Origin: Pantoea agglomerans
GTDB lineage: Bacteria; Pseudomonadota; Gammaproteobacteria; Enterobacterales; Enterobacteriaceae
Assembly: GCF_020149765.1 (NCBI RefSeq)
Contig: NZ_CP083809.1
Span: forward strand, 2,852,001-2,916,000
Reading direction: 5' to 3'
Length of the DNA stretch: 64,000 bases
Made by a program: the position numbers and the translations under genes. Below the pieces are notes generated by a model, which worked only from the letters and a program-made list of their open reading frames with translations, was not told the origin of the DNA and did no database searches. Shown piece after piece: positions 17,411 to 26,769 of the stretch; the stretch's first letter is position 1, and each line of letters starts with the position of its first letter.

Positions 17411-18559
17411 ATGTACGCATTAGTAAACGGCCGAATTTATACCGGTCATGAAATTCTGGATAACCACGCGGTGGTTATCGCCGATGGGCTGATCGAACGC
17501 GTCTGTCCGCGCGACGCGCTGCCAGCCGATATCGCCCTGCGCGACGTCGCAGGCGCGCTGATCGCTCCCGGCTTTATCGATTTGCAGCTGAACGGCTGCG
17601 GCGGCGTGCAGTTCAACGACGACATCGACGCCCTGAGCGTTGAGACGCTGGAAATCATGCAGCGTGCCAACGAAAAGTCGGGCTGCACCAGCTTTCTGCC
17701 TACCCTGATCACCAGCAGCGACGAGCTGATGAAGCGCGCCATCGACACCATGCGCGCCTATAAAAACAAACATCAGCATCAGGCGCTCGGCCTGCATCTG
17801 GAAGGCCCCTGGCTGAATAAAGCCAAAAAAGGCACCCATAATCCCGATCTGATCCGCCTGCCCGATCCGGCGCTGGTGCGCTACCTGTGCGATAACGCCG
17901 ACGTCATTACCAAGGTGACGCTGGCGCCGGAAAACGCCGGCGACGCGGTGATCCGTCAGCTGACGCAGGCGGGCATTATCGTCTCCGCCGGCCACTCCAG
18001 CGCCACCTATGAGGAGGCCAAAGCGGGCTTCCGCGCGGGTGTGACCTTTGCCACCCACCTCTATAACGCGATGCCCGCCTTTGCCGGACGCGAGCCGGGC
18101 CTGATCGGCGCGCTGTTCGATTCCCCGGATGTTTATTGCGGCATTATTGCAGACGGGTTGCACGTCCATTACGCTAACGTACGCAACGCGAAGCGTATTA
18201 AAGGCAACAAGCTGGTGCTGGTCACCGACGCCACCGCGCCCGCAGGCGCTGAAATTGATAAATTCATTTTCGCTGGCAAAACAATATACTATCGCAATGG
18301 CCTGTGCGTGGACGAGAACGGCACCCTGAGCGGCTCTGCGATTACTATGATTGAATCGGTACGCAACGCCGTCGAACATGTCGGCATCGCGCTGGATGAA
18401 GCGCTGCGCATGGCAACGCTCTACCCGGCGCAGGCAATGGGCGTGGAAAAACAGCTGGGCACGGTCGAAGCGGGAAAAGTCGCCAACCTCACTGTTTTTA
18501 CGCGTGATTTCAACATCACTAAGACGTTTGTCAACGGAGACGACGTCCTGAGCGAGTAA
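17411..18559 (+). CDS. nagA: NagA, N-acetylglucosamine-6-phosphate deacetylase
   Basis: A 382-residue amidohydrolase, the E. coli length. It removes acetate from GlcNAc-6-phosphate, giving the NagB substrate and ending the inducer signal for NagC. Visible motifs are [23 protein letters not shown] (metal Glu), [11 protein letters not shown] (metal His), FATHLYNAM (metal His) and LVTDATAP (catalytic Asp). The next gene, nagC, starts 7 bases later. Confidence 0.98.
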   Translation: MYALVNGRIYTGHEILDNHAVVIADGLIERVCPRDALPADIALRDVAGALIAPGFIDLQLNGCGGVQFNDDIDALSVETLEIMQRANEKSGCTSFLPTLITSSDELMKRAIDTMRAYKNKHQHQALGLHLEGPWLNKAKKGTHNPDLIRLPDPALVRYLCDNADVITKVTLAPENAGDAVIRQLTQAGIIVSAGHSSATYEEAKAGFRAGVTFATHLYNAMPAFAGREPGLIGALFDSPDVYCGIIADGLHVHYANVRNAKRIKGNKLVLVTDATAPAGAEIDKFIFAGKTIYYRNGLCVDENGTLSGSAITMIESVRNAVEHVGIALDEALRMATLYPAQAMGVEKQLGTVEAGKVANLTVFTRDFNITKTFVNGDDVLSE

Positions 18560-18566
18560 GCACTGA

Positions 18567-19787
18567 ATGACCACTGGCGGCCAGACACAAATAGGAAATG
18601 TCGATCTTGTCAAGCAACTCAACAGCGCGGCCGTTTACCGGCTAATCGACCAGCAAGGCCCTATTTCGCGCATTCAGATTGCCGAACTTAGTCAGCTTGC
18701 GCCCGCCAGCGTCACCAAAATTACCCGCCAGCTGATTGAGCGCGGACTGATCAAAGAGGTGGATCAACAGGCCTCCACCGGCGGTCGCCGCGCGATCTCC
18801 ATCGTGACTGAAACGCGCAATTTCCATGCTATCGGCGTGCGGCTCGGCCGCTACGACGCCACCCTGACGCTGTTCGATCTCAGCGGCAAGTCACTGGCGC
18901 AGGAAGATTACGCCCTGCCGGAACGCACCCAGGAGACGCTGGAGCATGCGCTGTTCGCCGCTATCGACAGCTTTATTGAGGCGCACCAGCGTAAAATCCG
19001 CGAGCTAATCGCTATTTCGGTGATCCTGCCCGGCCTGGTTGACCCGATAAACGGCGTGATTCGCTATATGCCGCATATTGCCGTCAGCCACTGGCCGCTG
19101 GTGGCCGGACTGCAAAATCGCTTTAAGGTCACCAGCTTTGTCGGTCACGATATCCGCAGTCTGGCGCTGGCGGAGCACTACTTTGGTGCAAGCCGCGACT
19201 GCGCCGACTCGATTCTGGTGCGGCTCCATCGCGGCACCGGGGCCGGCATTATCGCCAACGGCCATATTTTCCTTGGCAGCAACGGCAACGTAGGGGAAAT
19301 CGGCCATATTCAGGTCGATCCGCTCGGCGAGCGCTGCCACTGCGGCAACTTCGGCTGCCTGGAGACCATCGCCGCTAACGGCGCGATTGAAAACCGCGTA
19401 CGCCATCTGCTCAGCCAGGGCTACCCCAGCGTGCTGACGCAGGAGGCCTGCCAGATGGCACAGATTTGCAAAGCCGCCAACCAGGGCGATGCGCTGGCGT
19501 GCGAAGTCGTTGAGTATGTCGGCCGCTACCTGGGCAAAGCGATCGCCATTGCCATCAACCTGTTCAACCCGCAGAAAGTAGTGCTGGCGGGGGAGATCAC
19601 CGACGCTGAGAAAGTGCTGTTCCCGGCCATTGAGGGCTGTATCAACACGCAGGCGCTCAACGCCTTCCGCAAAAATCTGCCGGTGGTGCGTTCCGAACTC
19701 GATCATCGCTCCGCAATAGGCGCCTTTGCGCTGGCAAAACGCGCTATGCTCAACGGCATTCTGCTGCAACATTTACTGGAAGAGTAA
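18567..19787 (+). CDS. nagC: NagC, GlcNAc-6-phosphate-responsive repressor (ROK family)
   Basis: A 406-residue ROK-family regulator of E. coli NagC length. The N-terminal winged helix (VYRLIDQQGPISRIQIAELSQLAPASVTKI) binds the nag operators. The C-terminal ROK domain has the sugar-phosphate segment GHIQVDPLGERCHCGNFGCLE with its zinc-binding cysteines. It represses nagE and nagBACD and so controls its own operon. Encoded between nagA and nagD. Confidence 0.97.
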   Translation: MTTGGQTQIGNVDLVKQLNSAAVYRLIDQQGPISRIQIAELSQLAPASVTKITRQLIERGLIKEVDQQASTGGRRAISIVTETRNFHAIGVRLGRYDATLTLFDLSGKSLAQEDYALPERTQETLEHALFAAIDSFIEAHQRKIRELIAISVILPGLVDPINGVIRYMPHIAVSHWPLVAGLQNRFKVTSFVGHDIRSLALAEHYFGASRDCADSILVRLHRGTGAGIIANGHIFLGSNGNVGEIGHIQVDPLGERCHCGNFGCLETIAANGAIENRVRHLLSQGYPSVLTQEACQMAQICKAANQGDALACEVVEYVGRYLGKAIAIAINLFNPQKVVLAGEITDAEKVLFPAIEGCINTQALNAFRKNLPVVRSELDHRSAIGAFALAKRAMLNGILLQHLLEE

Positions 19788-19807
19788 ACGCGACCCGGAC
19801 TGAAACT

Positions 19808-20560
19808 ATGACGATAAAAAGCGTAATTTGCGATATTGACGGCGTGTTAATGCATGACAACACCGCCGTACCCGGCGCGCAGGAATTTCTCCAGCGCATT
19901 CTGCAAAAAGAGATGCCGCTGGTGGTGCTGACCAACTATCCTTCGCAGACCGCGCAGGATCTGGCGAACCGCTTCGCCAACGCCGGCGTCGAAGTGCCTG
20001 ACTCGGTGTTCTATACCTCCGCGATGGCCACCGCCGATTTCCTGCGTCGCCAGGAGGGCAAAAAGGCCTACGTCATTGGTGAGGGCGCGCTGATCCATGA
20101 ACTCTATAAAGCGGGCTTTACCATCACCGACGTCAATCCCGATTTTGTGATTGTCGGCGAGACGCGCTCCTTTAACTGGGAGATGATGCATAAAGCCGCC
20201 TTCTTCGTCGCCAGCGGCGCGCGCTTTATTGCCACTAACCCCGATACCCACGCGCGCGGCTTCGTGCCCGCCTGCGGTGCGCTCTGCGCCGGTATTGAAA
20301 AAATCTCCGGCCGCCGCCCGTTTTACGTCGGCAAGCCCAGCCCCTACATCATGCGCGCCGCGCTGAATAAGATGCAGGCCCACTCAGAAGAAACGGTTAT
20401 CGTTGGCGATAACCTGCGTACCGATATCCTGGCCGGTTTTCAGGCGGGACTGGAAACCATTCTGGTGCTCTCCGGCGTCTCGACGCTAAGCGATATCGAC
20501 GCGATGCCTTTCCGTCCCGACTGGATCTACCCTTCTGTCGCCGATATCGACCTGTTTTAA
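19808..20560 (+). CDS. nagD: NagD, HAD-family nucleotide phosphatase
   Basis: A 250-residue HAD phosphatase matching E. coli NagD. The catalytic loop is VICDIDGVLMHDN, motif II is VVLTNYPSQT and the distal acid motif is ETVIVGDNLRTDILAG. The E. coli enzyme dephosphorylates UMP and other nucleotides; its link to amino sugar use is unclear. It is last in the nag operon. Confidence 0.96.
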   Translation: MTIKSVICDIDGVLMHDNTAVPGAQEFLQRILQKEMPLVVLTNYPSQTAQDLANRFANAGVEVPDSVFYTSAMATADFLRRQEGKKAYVIGEGALIHELYKAGFTITDVNPDFVIVGETRSFNWEMMHKAAFFVASGARFIATNPDTHARGFVPACGALCAGIEKISGRRPFYVGKPSPYIMRAALNKMQAHSEETVIVGDNLRTDILAGFQAGLETILVLSGVSTLSDIDAMPFRPDWIYPSVADIDLF

Positions 20561-20573
20561 TCGCTCGCTTCGC

Positions 20574-20593
20574 GCCGCCTGACGCCAGGCGGC
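20574..20593 (+). terminator. GC-rich hairpin after nagD
   Basis: GCCGCCTG and CAGGCGGC form a perfect 8-bp stem with a 4-base loop, 13 bases after the nagD stop. A pyrimidine stretch, but no T-run, follows. The remaining 260 bases before asnB are AT-rich promoter-like DNA without a confident -35/-10 pair. Confidence 0.5.
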
Positions 20594-20853
20594 CGCTTCC
20601 CCCTGCGCTCCCGTCGCCTGCCTGACGCTTTTTTCGCCACATTTAGCCATTCATTGCCGATCCATCAAAGAAATGGCATTTAAATTGAATAATCTTCAAA
20701 TAAATTGACCTGGCAACAATCTTTTTATCAGTAAAAGGCGAATATGCTTGCATTGATTGCATGAAATAGCGCATTTTCTTATACATCACGCAGCCGCTGG
20801 CTGCCGGACAGGCAACGATAACATCGCCGACAGGCGAGCTCAGGAGTCAGAAT

Positions 20854-22527
20854 ATGTGTTCTATTTTTGGTGTGCTGGATCTGAAAAGCGATCCGATTGA
20901 ACTGCGTAAAAAAGCGCTGGAGAGTTCTCGCCTGATGCGTCACCGCGGGCCGGACTGGTCTGGCGTATACGCAGATGATAAGGCGATTCTCGCGCATGAG
21001 CGCCTGTCGATTGTCGACGTCAACAACGGCGCACAGCCGCTGTATAACGCCGACCACACCCATGTTCTGGCGGTTAACGGCGAAATTTATAACCACCAGG
21101 CGCTGCGCGCCGAGCTGAGCGACCGCTATCAGTTCCAGACCGGCTCCGACTGTGAAGTTATCCTCGCGCTCTATCAGGAGAAAGGCGTTGATTTTCTCGA
21201 TGACCTCGAAGGGATGTTTGCCTTTATTCTGTGGGACAGCGTGAAGCAGCAGTATCTGATTGGCCGCGACCATATCGGCATTATTCCGCTCTATATGGGC
21301 AACGACGAACACGGCAACCTGTTTGTCGCGTCGGAAATGAAAGCGCTGGTGCCGGTGTGCCGCTCAATTAAAGAGTTCCCGCCGGGAAGCTATCTCTCCA
21401 GCACCGACGGCGAAATTCGTCGCTACTGGCAGCGCGACTGGATGGAGTACGCCGCGGTAGAACACAACGTCACCGATGCGGCGGGCCTGAAGCATGCGCT
21501 GGAAGAGTCGGTGAAAAGCCACCTGATGTCAGACGTGCCGTACGGCGTGCTGCTCTCCGGCGGTCTGGACTCCTCTATTATTTCAGCGGTAACCAAACGC
21601 TTCGCCGCGAAACGCGTCGAAGATCAGGACAAAAGCGACGCCTGGTGGCCGCAGCTGCACTCTTTCGCGGTCGGCCTGGAAGGCTCGCCGGATCTGAAAG
21701 CGGCGAAAGCGGTGGCGGAGCACCTGGGCACGGTGCATCACGAGATCCACTTTACCGTGCAGGAAGGGCTGGATGCGATTCGCGATGTGATCTATCACAT
21801 TGAAACCTACGACGTCACCACCATTCGCGCCTCAACGCCGATGTACCTGATGTCGCGTAAAATCAAGGCGATGGGCATCAAAATGGTGCTGTCGGGCGAA
21901 GGCGCAGATGAAGTATTCGGCGGCTACCTCTACTTCCACAAGGCGCCGAACGCCAAAGAGTTTCATGAAGAGAACGTGCGTAAACTGCTGGCGCTGCATA
22001 TGTATGACTGCGCGCGCGCCAACAAAGCGATGTCCGCCTGGGGCGTGGAGGCACGCGTGCCTTTCCTCGACAAGAAATTCCTCGACGTAGCGATGCGCAT
22101 TAACCCGCAGGACAAGATGTGCGGCAGCAACGGCAAAATGGAAAAACACATTCTGCGCGAATGTTTCTCTTCCTATCTGCCGGAAAGCGTCGCATGGCGT
22201 CAGAAAGAGCAGTTCTCTGACGGCGTCGGCTACAGCTGGATCGACACGCTGAAAGAGGTAGCGGCGAAGCAGGTAAGCGATCAGCAGCTGGCGACCGCGC
22301 ACTTCCGCTTCCCGTACAACACGCCAGCGTCGAAAGAGGCCTACCTCTATCGCGAAATCTTTGAAGAGCTGTTCCCGCTGCCAAGCGCGGCGGAGTGTGT
22401 GCCGGGCGGTCCGTCGGTCGCCTGCTCCTCTGCGAAAGCGATTGAGTGGGATGAAGCCTTTAAGTCGATGGACGATCCTTCAGGTCGCGCGGTGGGTGTG
22501 CACCAGTCCGCTTATGCTTATAAGTAA
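20854..22527 (+). CDS. asnB: AsnB, asparagine synthetase B (glutamine-hydrolysing)
   Basis: A 557-residue enzyme, three residues longer than E. coli AsnB. The N-terminal class II glutaminase begins MCSIFGVLD with Cys2 as nucleophile, and has HRGPDWSG and NGEIYNH. The C-terminal synthetase domain has the ATP loop LLSGGLDSSI and VLSGEGADEVFGGY. It makes asparagine from aspartate, ATP and glutamine nitrogen. It is a single gene with its own terminator. Confidence 0.98.
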   Translation: MCSIFGVLDLKSDPIELRKKALESSRLMRHRGPDWSGVYADDKAILAHERLSIVDVNNGAQPLYNADHTHVLAVNGEIYNHQALRAELSDRYQFQTGSDCEVILALYQEKGVDFLDDLEGMFAFILWDSVKQQYLIGRDHIGIIPLYMGNDEHGNLFVASEMKALVPVCRSIKEFPPGSYLSSTDGEIRRYWQRDWMEYAAVEHNVTDAAGLKHALEESVKSHLMSDVPYGVLLSGGLDSSIISAVTKRFAAKRVEDQDKSDAWWPQLHSFAVGLEGSPDLKAAKAVAEHLGTVHHEIHFTVQEGLDAIRDVIYHIETYDVTTIRASTPMYLMSRKIKAMGIKMVLSGEGADEVFGGYLYFHKAPNAKEFHEENVRKLLALHMYDCARANKAMSAWGVEARVPFLDKKFLDVAMRINPQDKMCGSNGKMEKHILRECFSSYLPESVAWRQKEQFSDGVGYSWIDTLKEVAAKQVSDQQLATAHFRFPYNTPASKEAYLYREIFEELFPLPSAAECVPGGPSVACSSAKAIEWDEAFKSMDDPSGRAVGVHQSAYAYK

Positions 22528-22549
22528 GTAAAATAAGCCATAACCAAAT

Positions 22550-22573
22550 GGGCCTTGCGGGGCCCCTTTTTTT
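22550..22573 (+). terminator. asnB terminator
   Basis: GGGCC and GGCCC form a short GC stem, followed by C and seven T, 22 bases after the asnB stop. Confidence 0.85.
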
Positions 22574-22674
22574 AGCTTTGATGTGGTTACGATCAAAATT
22601 TGCCGAATAATTCATCAGCCTGGTTACAAGCCAGACAAACAGGCGTCAGGAGACGAAAATCGGCAAAAAATGTG

Positions 22675-22710
22675 TTGACGCTCCACAGCTCAATACGCAT
22701 AATGCGCCCC
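22675..22710 (+). promoter_or_regulatory. tRNA operon promoter with GC-rich discriminator
   Basis: TTGACG at 22675-22680 and CATAAT at 22698-22703 are 17 bases apart. The next seven bases, GCGCCCC, form a GC-rich discriminator of the kind that makes stable RNA promoters sensitive to ppGpp. The first tRNA begins about 33 bases after the likely transcription start. Confidence 0.8.
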
Positions 22711-22742
22711 GCAACGCCGATGAAGGTAACGCGAAAAAAGAT

Positions 22743-22819
22743 GGCTACGTAGCTCAGCTGGTTAGAGCACATCACTCATAATGATGGGGTCACAGGTTCA
22801 AATCCCGTCGTAGCCACCA
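22743..22819 (+). tRNA. metT: tRNA-Met (CAT)
   Basis: A 77-base elongator methionine tRNA with encoded CCA. The acceptor stem GGCTACG pairs with CGTAGCC and the anticodon is CAT within ACTCATAATG. It is almost identical to E. coli metT and is first in a seven-tRNA operon. Confidence 0.97.
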
Positions 22820-22827
22820 TCTTTTTT

Positions 22828-22912
22828 GCGGGAGTGGCGAAATTGGTAGACGCACCAGATTTAGGTTCTGGCGCCGCAAGGTGTGCGAGTTCAAGTCTCG
22901 CCTCCCGCACCA
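22828..22912 (+). tRNA. leuW: tRNA-Leu (TAG)
   Basis: An 85-base class II tRNA with a long variable arm, acceptor GCGGGAG/CTCCCGC, anticodon TAG in CCAGATTTAGGTTCTGG, and encoded CCA. It corresponds to E. coli leuW in the same position of the operon. Confidence 0.97.
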
Positions 22913-22933
22913 TTTCAGTCTTCGGCAGCCGGA

Positions 22934-23008
22934 TGGGGTATCGCCAAGCGGTAAGGCACCGGTTTTTGATACCGGCATTCCCTGGTTCGAATCCAGGTAC
23001 CCCAGCCA
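22934..23008 (+). tRNA. glnU: tRNA-Gln (TTG)
   Basis: A 75-base glutamine tRNA. Acceptor TGGGGTA/TACCCCA with the weak first pair typical of tRNA-Gln, anticodon TTG, encoded CCA. It corresponds to E. coli glnU. Confidence 0.97.
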
Positions 23009-23042
23009 ATCCGATACGCTCTCGTGGATACGAGTCGACGAA

Positions 23043-23117
23043 TGGGATATCGCCAAGCGGTAAGGCACCGGTTTTTGATACCGGCATTCCCTGGTTCGAA
23101 TCCAGGTATCCCAGCCA
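23043..23117 (+). tRNA. glnW: tRNA-Gln (TTG), second copy
   Basis: A 75-base glutamine tRNA identical to the preceding copy except for one compensated acceptor pair: TGGGATA/TATCCCA instead of TGGGGTA/TACCCCA. Anticodon TTG, encoded CCA. It corresponds to glnW by position. Confidence 0.97.
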
Positions 23118-23143
23118 CATCGGGTGCAGTAAGCAGTACATTT

Positions 23144-23220
23144 GGCTACGTAGCTCAGCTGGTTAGAGCACATCACTCATAATGATGGGGTCACAGGTTC
23201 AAATCCCGTCGTAGCCACCA
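23144..23220 (+). tRNA. metU: tRNA-Met (CAT), second copy
   Basis: An exact duplicate of the 77-base tRNA-Met at the head of the operon. It corresponds to E. coli metU by position. Confidence 0.97.
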
Positions 23221-23226
23221 AATTAT

Positions 23227-23301
23227 TGGGGTATCGCCAAGCGGTAAGGCACCGGATTCTGATTCCGGCATTCCGAGGTTCGAATCCTCGTACCCCAGCC
23301 A
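23227..23301 (+). tRNA. glnV: tRNA-Gln (CTG)
   Basis: A 75-base glutamine tRNA with anticodon CTG in CCGGATTCTGATTCCGG, acceptor TGGGGTA/TACCCCA and encoded CCA. It corresponds to glnV (the supE locus) by position. Confidence 0.97.
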
Positions 23302-23327
23302 TACAAGACAATTTGACAAGACACTAT

Positions 23328-23402
23328 TGGGGTGTCGCCAAGCGGTAAGGCACCGGATTCTGATTCCGGCATTCCGGGGTTCGAATCCCTGCACCCCAGC
23401 CA
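23328..23402 (+). tRNA. glnX: tRNA-Gln (CTG), second copy
   Basis: A 75-base glutamine tRNA with anticodon CTG. It differs from the preceding copy in the last acceptor pair (TGGGGTG/CACCCCA) and in the T stem. It corresponds to glnX, last in the operon. Confidence 0.97.
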
Positions 23403-23407
23403 AATTG

Positions 23408-23443
23408 ACAACAAGGCCCGCTTTTGCGGGCTTTGTTGTTTTT
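23408..23443 (+). terminator. tRNA operon terminator
   Basis: A long stem with one mismatch, ACAACAAGGCCCGC against GCGGGCTTTGTTGT, encloses a TTTT loop and runs into five T. It starts six bases after the last tRNA. Confidence 0.92.
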
Positions 23444-23741
23444 GTCGTCTGCTGATTTTTTCACCCTGAGCGTTTTCAAACAGCAACGCAGCGGTTAAAT
23501 CTGGCCGCGGTGGAGCTTCCCGACGAGCCAGGCGTCCCGCGACGGGAAAAAACGCCGGGAACGTTTTGAACAACGCAGCGCGCTGGCCCGTTTACGGACG
23601 CACCCCAGGGATGAGGTGCGTAACCGCGCGGGCCGGGCGGTCATGAATAACGAACAGCGACGTTGCGATCGGGGAGCCTCTCCGTGGCCGCGCACGAAGG
23701 CAACAGCCGCTCCCGCTTTCGCTCATGGAAGCAGCCTGCGG
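23444..23741. other. Gene-free interval between tRNA operon and ubiF
   Basis: No supported gene is present in these 298 bases. The main structure is a nested palindrome at 23585-23634, with outer GGCCCG/CGGGCC and inner ACGCACC/GGTGCGT arms. It has no T-run on either strand. It may be a repetitive extragenic element; a genome-wide search would tell. Confidence 0.5.
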
Positions 23742-24914
23742 CTAAAGCCCCAGCGCATACCGCAGCACCTTGCGCTTCAGCGCGCCCGAACGCTCGGCCG
23801 CCATCAGCCCCAGATTGCGGGCGAACTTCAGCGGCGGCAGCCGGTTGCTGAAGGCGAAATAGAACAGATCCATCCCGCTCTGCATCAGCAGGTTATCGCG
23901 GCGACGCTGCGACTGATAACGACGCAGCACATTTTCAGACGCCCACTCCTGCGCGTTGGCGCGCGCCTCCACCAGCACATCCACCAGCGCGTCCACGTCG
24001 CGATAGCCCAGGTTGACGCCCTGCCCCGCCAGCGGATTAATGGTATGCGCCGCATCGCCGATCAACGCCAGTCCGGGCAGCACATAGCGCTGCGCATGAC
24101 GTCGCACCAGCGGGAAGCTCGCCGCCGTCTGCGCTTTAAAACGCCCCAGCCGCGCCGGGAAAGCGGCGGCAATCTCCTTCTCCAGCTGCGGCAGCGGCAT
24201 CCCCTGCAGCTGACGGATACGCGCCGGCGCGTCATACCACACCAGCGAGGCGCGATTGTCATACAGCGGCAGAAAAGCGTGCGGTCCCTGCGGGGTAAAC
24301 TGCTGCCAGGTCGCGTCGCCCGCCGGATGCTCGCAGGTGACACCGATCAGCAGACAGGATTGTGCGTAGCTCCAGCCGTCGATGCCGATGCCCGCCATCT
24401 GTCGCACCTGTGAGTTTGCTCCGTCGGCACCAACCACCAGCCGGGTATGCAGCGCCTCGCCGTCGCTGAGATCGAGTCGCCAGCCGCCGTTCTCCTGCTG
24501 CAGACCCGCGAGCGTTGCAGGCGCGCGCAGCGTGATATCGAGCTGCACCATTCTTTCCCACAGTGCGCGCTGCAGCACGCTATTCTCGACCATAAAGCCC
24601 AGCTCCGGCAGGCCGAGCGACGCGGCGTCGAAGCTGACGTGAGCCGTCTGCCACTCCCAGGTTTCCAGCTTGCGATAGGGCGCAAAGCGCATCGCCTGCA
24701 CGCGCGGCCAGACCTCCAGCTGTTTCAGCAGCCCCGCCGAGGCGCTGCCGATGGCGGAGATACGCACGTCGGGATCGCTGTCGGGGTCAAAAGGCGCAGG
24801 CTCCGCGCGCTCCACCACCGCGACGCGAAACTGCTGAAGCGCCAGACCGCACGCCAGCGCAGCGCCGACCATGCCGCCGCCCACCACCACCACATCAAAG
24901 CGGTTATCCTGCAT
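23742..24914 (-). CDS. ubiF: UbiF, 2-octaprenyl-3-methyl-6-methoxy-1,4-benzoquinol hydroxylase
   Basis: A 390-residue FAD monooxygenase of the UbiH/UbiF family, the usual length. It has the Rossmann motif [17 protein letters not shown], the middle DG motif [13 protein letters not shown] and the flavin-binding [18 protein letters not shown]. It hydroxylates C6 of the ubiquinone ring. Synteny with the tRNA operon on one side and divergent miaB on the other supports UbiF rather than UbiH or UbiI. Confidence 0.95.
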   Translation of the reverse strand: MQDNRFDVVVVGGGMVGAALACGLALQQFRVAVVERAEPAPFDPDSDPDVRISAIGSASAGLLKQLEVWPRVQAMRFAPYRKLETWEWQTAHVSFDAASLGLPELGFMVENSVLQRALWERMVQLDITLRAPATLAGLQQENGGWRLDLSDGEALHTRLVVGADGANSQVRQMAGIGIDGWSYAQSCLLIGVTCEHPAGDATWQQFTPQGPHAFLPLYDNRASLVWYDAPARIRQLQGMPLPQLEKEIAAAFPARLGRFKAQTAASFPLVRRHAQRYVLPGLALIGDAAHTINPLAGQGVNLGYRDVDALVDVLVEARANAQEWASENVLRRYQSQRRRDNLLMQSGMDLFYFAFSNRLPPLKFARNLGLMAAERSGALKRKVLRYALGL

Positions 24915-25143
24915 TGCTCATCTCCTTCTGATCTCTACCCGCCGCAAAAAAAGCGGGATAACTGGCGCAAAGTGTACCGGAAAAACGTCCCGGCGGCAGA
25001 AATGGCCGGCCAGGGGCGCGACGGACTGGCGCTTGCGCCGTGGATATGCGAAGTATGGCGGCTATGCGCTGGTCACAACAGCGTCAAAGCATTACAATAC
25101 GCGCCCTGCACCTCACTGCACTGAATCAATGGCTAGTTCGACA

Positions 25144-26565
25144 ATGAAAAAACTGCATATCAAAACCTGGGGCTGTCAGATGAATGAGTACGATTCATCC
25201 AAGATGGCTGACCTGCTGAACAGCACCCACGGCTACACGCTGACCGAGGAAGCTGACGAGGCGGACGTGCTGCTGCTCAACACCTGCTCTATTCGTGAGA
25301 AGGCGCAGGAGAAAGTTTTCCATCAGCTGGGCCGCTGGAAAACCTTAAAAGAGCGCAACCCTGATTTGATTATCGGTGTCGGCGGCTGCGTGGCGTCGCA
25401 GGAGGGGGATCATATTCGCCAGCGCGCCAGCTATGTGGATATCGTGTTCGGTCCGCAAACCCTGCATCGCCTGCCGGAAATGATCAACAGCGTACGCGGC
25501 AGCAAAAGCCCGATCGTCGATATCAGCTTCCCGGAAATCGAAAAATTTGACCGTCTGCCGGAACCGCGCGCGGAAGGTCCCACCGCCTTCGTCTCCATCA
25601 TGGAAGGCTGTAACAAATACTGCACCTTCTGCGTCGTGCCCTATACGCGCGGCGAAGAGGTCAGCCGTCCCTGCGACGATATCCTGCTGGAGATCGCGCA
25701 GCTGGCGGCGCAGGGCGTGCGTGAAGTTAACCTGCTGGGCCAGAACGTCAACGCCTATCGCGGCGCAACCTTCGACGGCGAAATCTGCACCTTCGCGGAG
25801 CTGCTGCGCCTGGTGGCCGCCATTGACGGCATCGACCGCATTCGCTTCACCACCAGCCACCCGATAGAGTTCACCGACGATATTATCGAGGTCTACCGCG
25901 ATACGCCGGAGCTGGTGAGCTTCCTGCACCTGCCGGTTCAGAGCGGCGCAGACCGCATCCTGACGCTGATGAAGCGCGCCCATACCGCGCTGGAGTACAA
26001 AGCGATTATCCGCAAGCTGCGCGCCGCGCGTCCGGATATTCAGATCAGCTCTGACTTTATCATCGGCTTCCCGGGTGAAACCCAGCAGGACTTCGAACAG
26101 ACCATGAAGCTGATTGCCGACGTTAACTTCGACATGAGCTTCAGCTTTATCTACTCTGCGCGTCCCGGCACGCCGGCGGCAGATCTGCCGGACGACGTCT
26201 CGGAAGAGGAGAAAAAGCAGCGCCTCTATATCCTGCAGGATCGCATCAACCAGCAGGCGATGGCATGGAGTCGCCGTATGCTCGGCACGGTGCAGCGCAT
26301 TCTGGTGGAAGGCACCTCGCGTAAAAACGTGATGGAGCTGTCGGGCCGTACGGAAACCAACCGCGTGGTGAACTTTGAAGGTTCACCGGAGATGATCGGC
26401 AAGTTTGTCGATGTCGAGATTGTCGACGTCTATACTAACTCCCTGCGCGGCAAAGTGGTGCGCACCGAAGATGAGATGGGCCTGCGCATCGTAGAAAGCC
26501 CGGCATCGGTTATCGCGCGCACGCGCAAAGAGAACGAAATCGGCGTCGGCACCTTCCAGCCTTGA
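25144..26565 (+). CDS. miaB: MiaB, tRNA-2-methylthio-N6-isopentenyladenosine synthase
   Basis: A 473-residue radical SAM methylthiotransferase that thiomethylates i6A37 of tRNAs. The N-terminal MTTase domain has cysteines in [20 protein letters not shown] and GVGGCVASQ. The radical SAM motif is [18 protein letters not shown], and a C-terminal TRAM domain follows. The start is set at [11 protein letters not shown] as in E. coli; an ATG five codons upstream is also possible, and the much longer open frame before it has no family similarity. It begins the miaB-ybeZ-ybeY-ybeX-lnt run. Confidence 0.95.
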   Translation: MKKLHIKTWGCQMNEYDSSKMADLLNSTHGYTLTEEADEADVLLLNTCSIREKAQEKVFHQLGRWKTLKERNPDLIIGVGGCVASQEGDHIRQRASYVDIVFGPQTLHRLPEMINSVRGSKSPIVDISFPEIEKFDRLPEPRAEGPTAFVSIMEGCNKYCTFCVVPYTRGEEVSRPCDDILLEIAQLAAQGVREVNLLGQNVNAYRGATFDGEICTFAELLRLVAAIDGIDRIRFTTSHPIEFTDDIIEVYRDTPELVSFLHLPVQSGADRILTLMKRAHTALEYKAIIRKLRAARPDIQISSDFIIGFPGETQQDFEQTMKLIADVNFDMSFSFIYSARPGTPAADLPDDVSEEEKKQRLYILQDRINQQAMAWSRRMLGTVQRILVEGTSRKNVMELSGRTETNRVVNFEGSPEMIGKFVDVEIVDVYTNSLRGKVVRTEDEMGLRIVESPASVIARTRKENEIGVGTFQP

Positions 26566-26769
26566 TACGCTTTTCACTCAGCGGCGACGCTTCTCGCGCC
26601 GCCGCTCTTTTCTTCTGCACGCCCTTGGTTTCTGGACGCGCTGCCCAAATATCATTAGCTACGCTTGCGCCCCGGCGACATGCCATAAATAATTTCTTAA
26701 AGTGCCGAGGTTAATCGATCCGGCATCAGCACCCATTCTAACTGGCCCTGAGTGACCCAAAGGATTCGT

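Noticed and set aside
22741..23402. CRISPR-like array in the tRNA region
   Set aside because: The regular repeats are tRNA genes with complete cloverleaf elements and CCA ends.
22776..23403. Minus-strand open frames across the tRNA operon
   Set aside because: They are translations of antisense tRNA sequence, a common false prediction (GFEPGNAGIKN-type repeats).
24871..25143. A long N-terminal extension of miaB
   Set aside because: The extra 91 codons overlap the ubiF start on the other strand and match nothing in MiaB; the family start is at 25144 or 25129.
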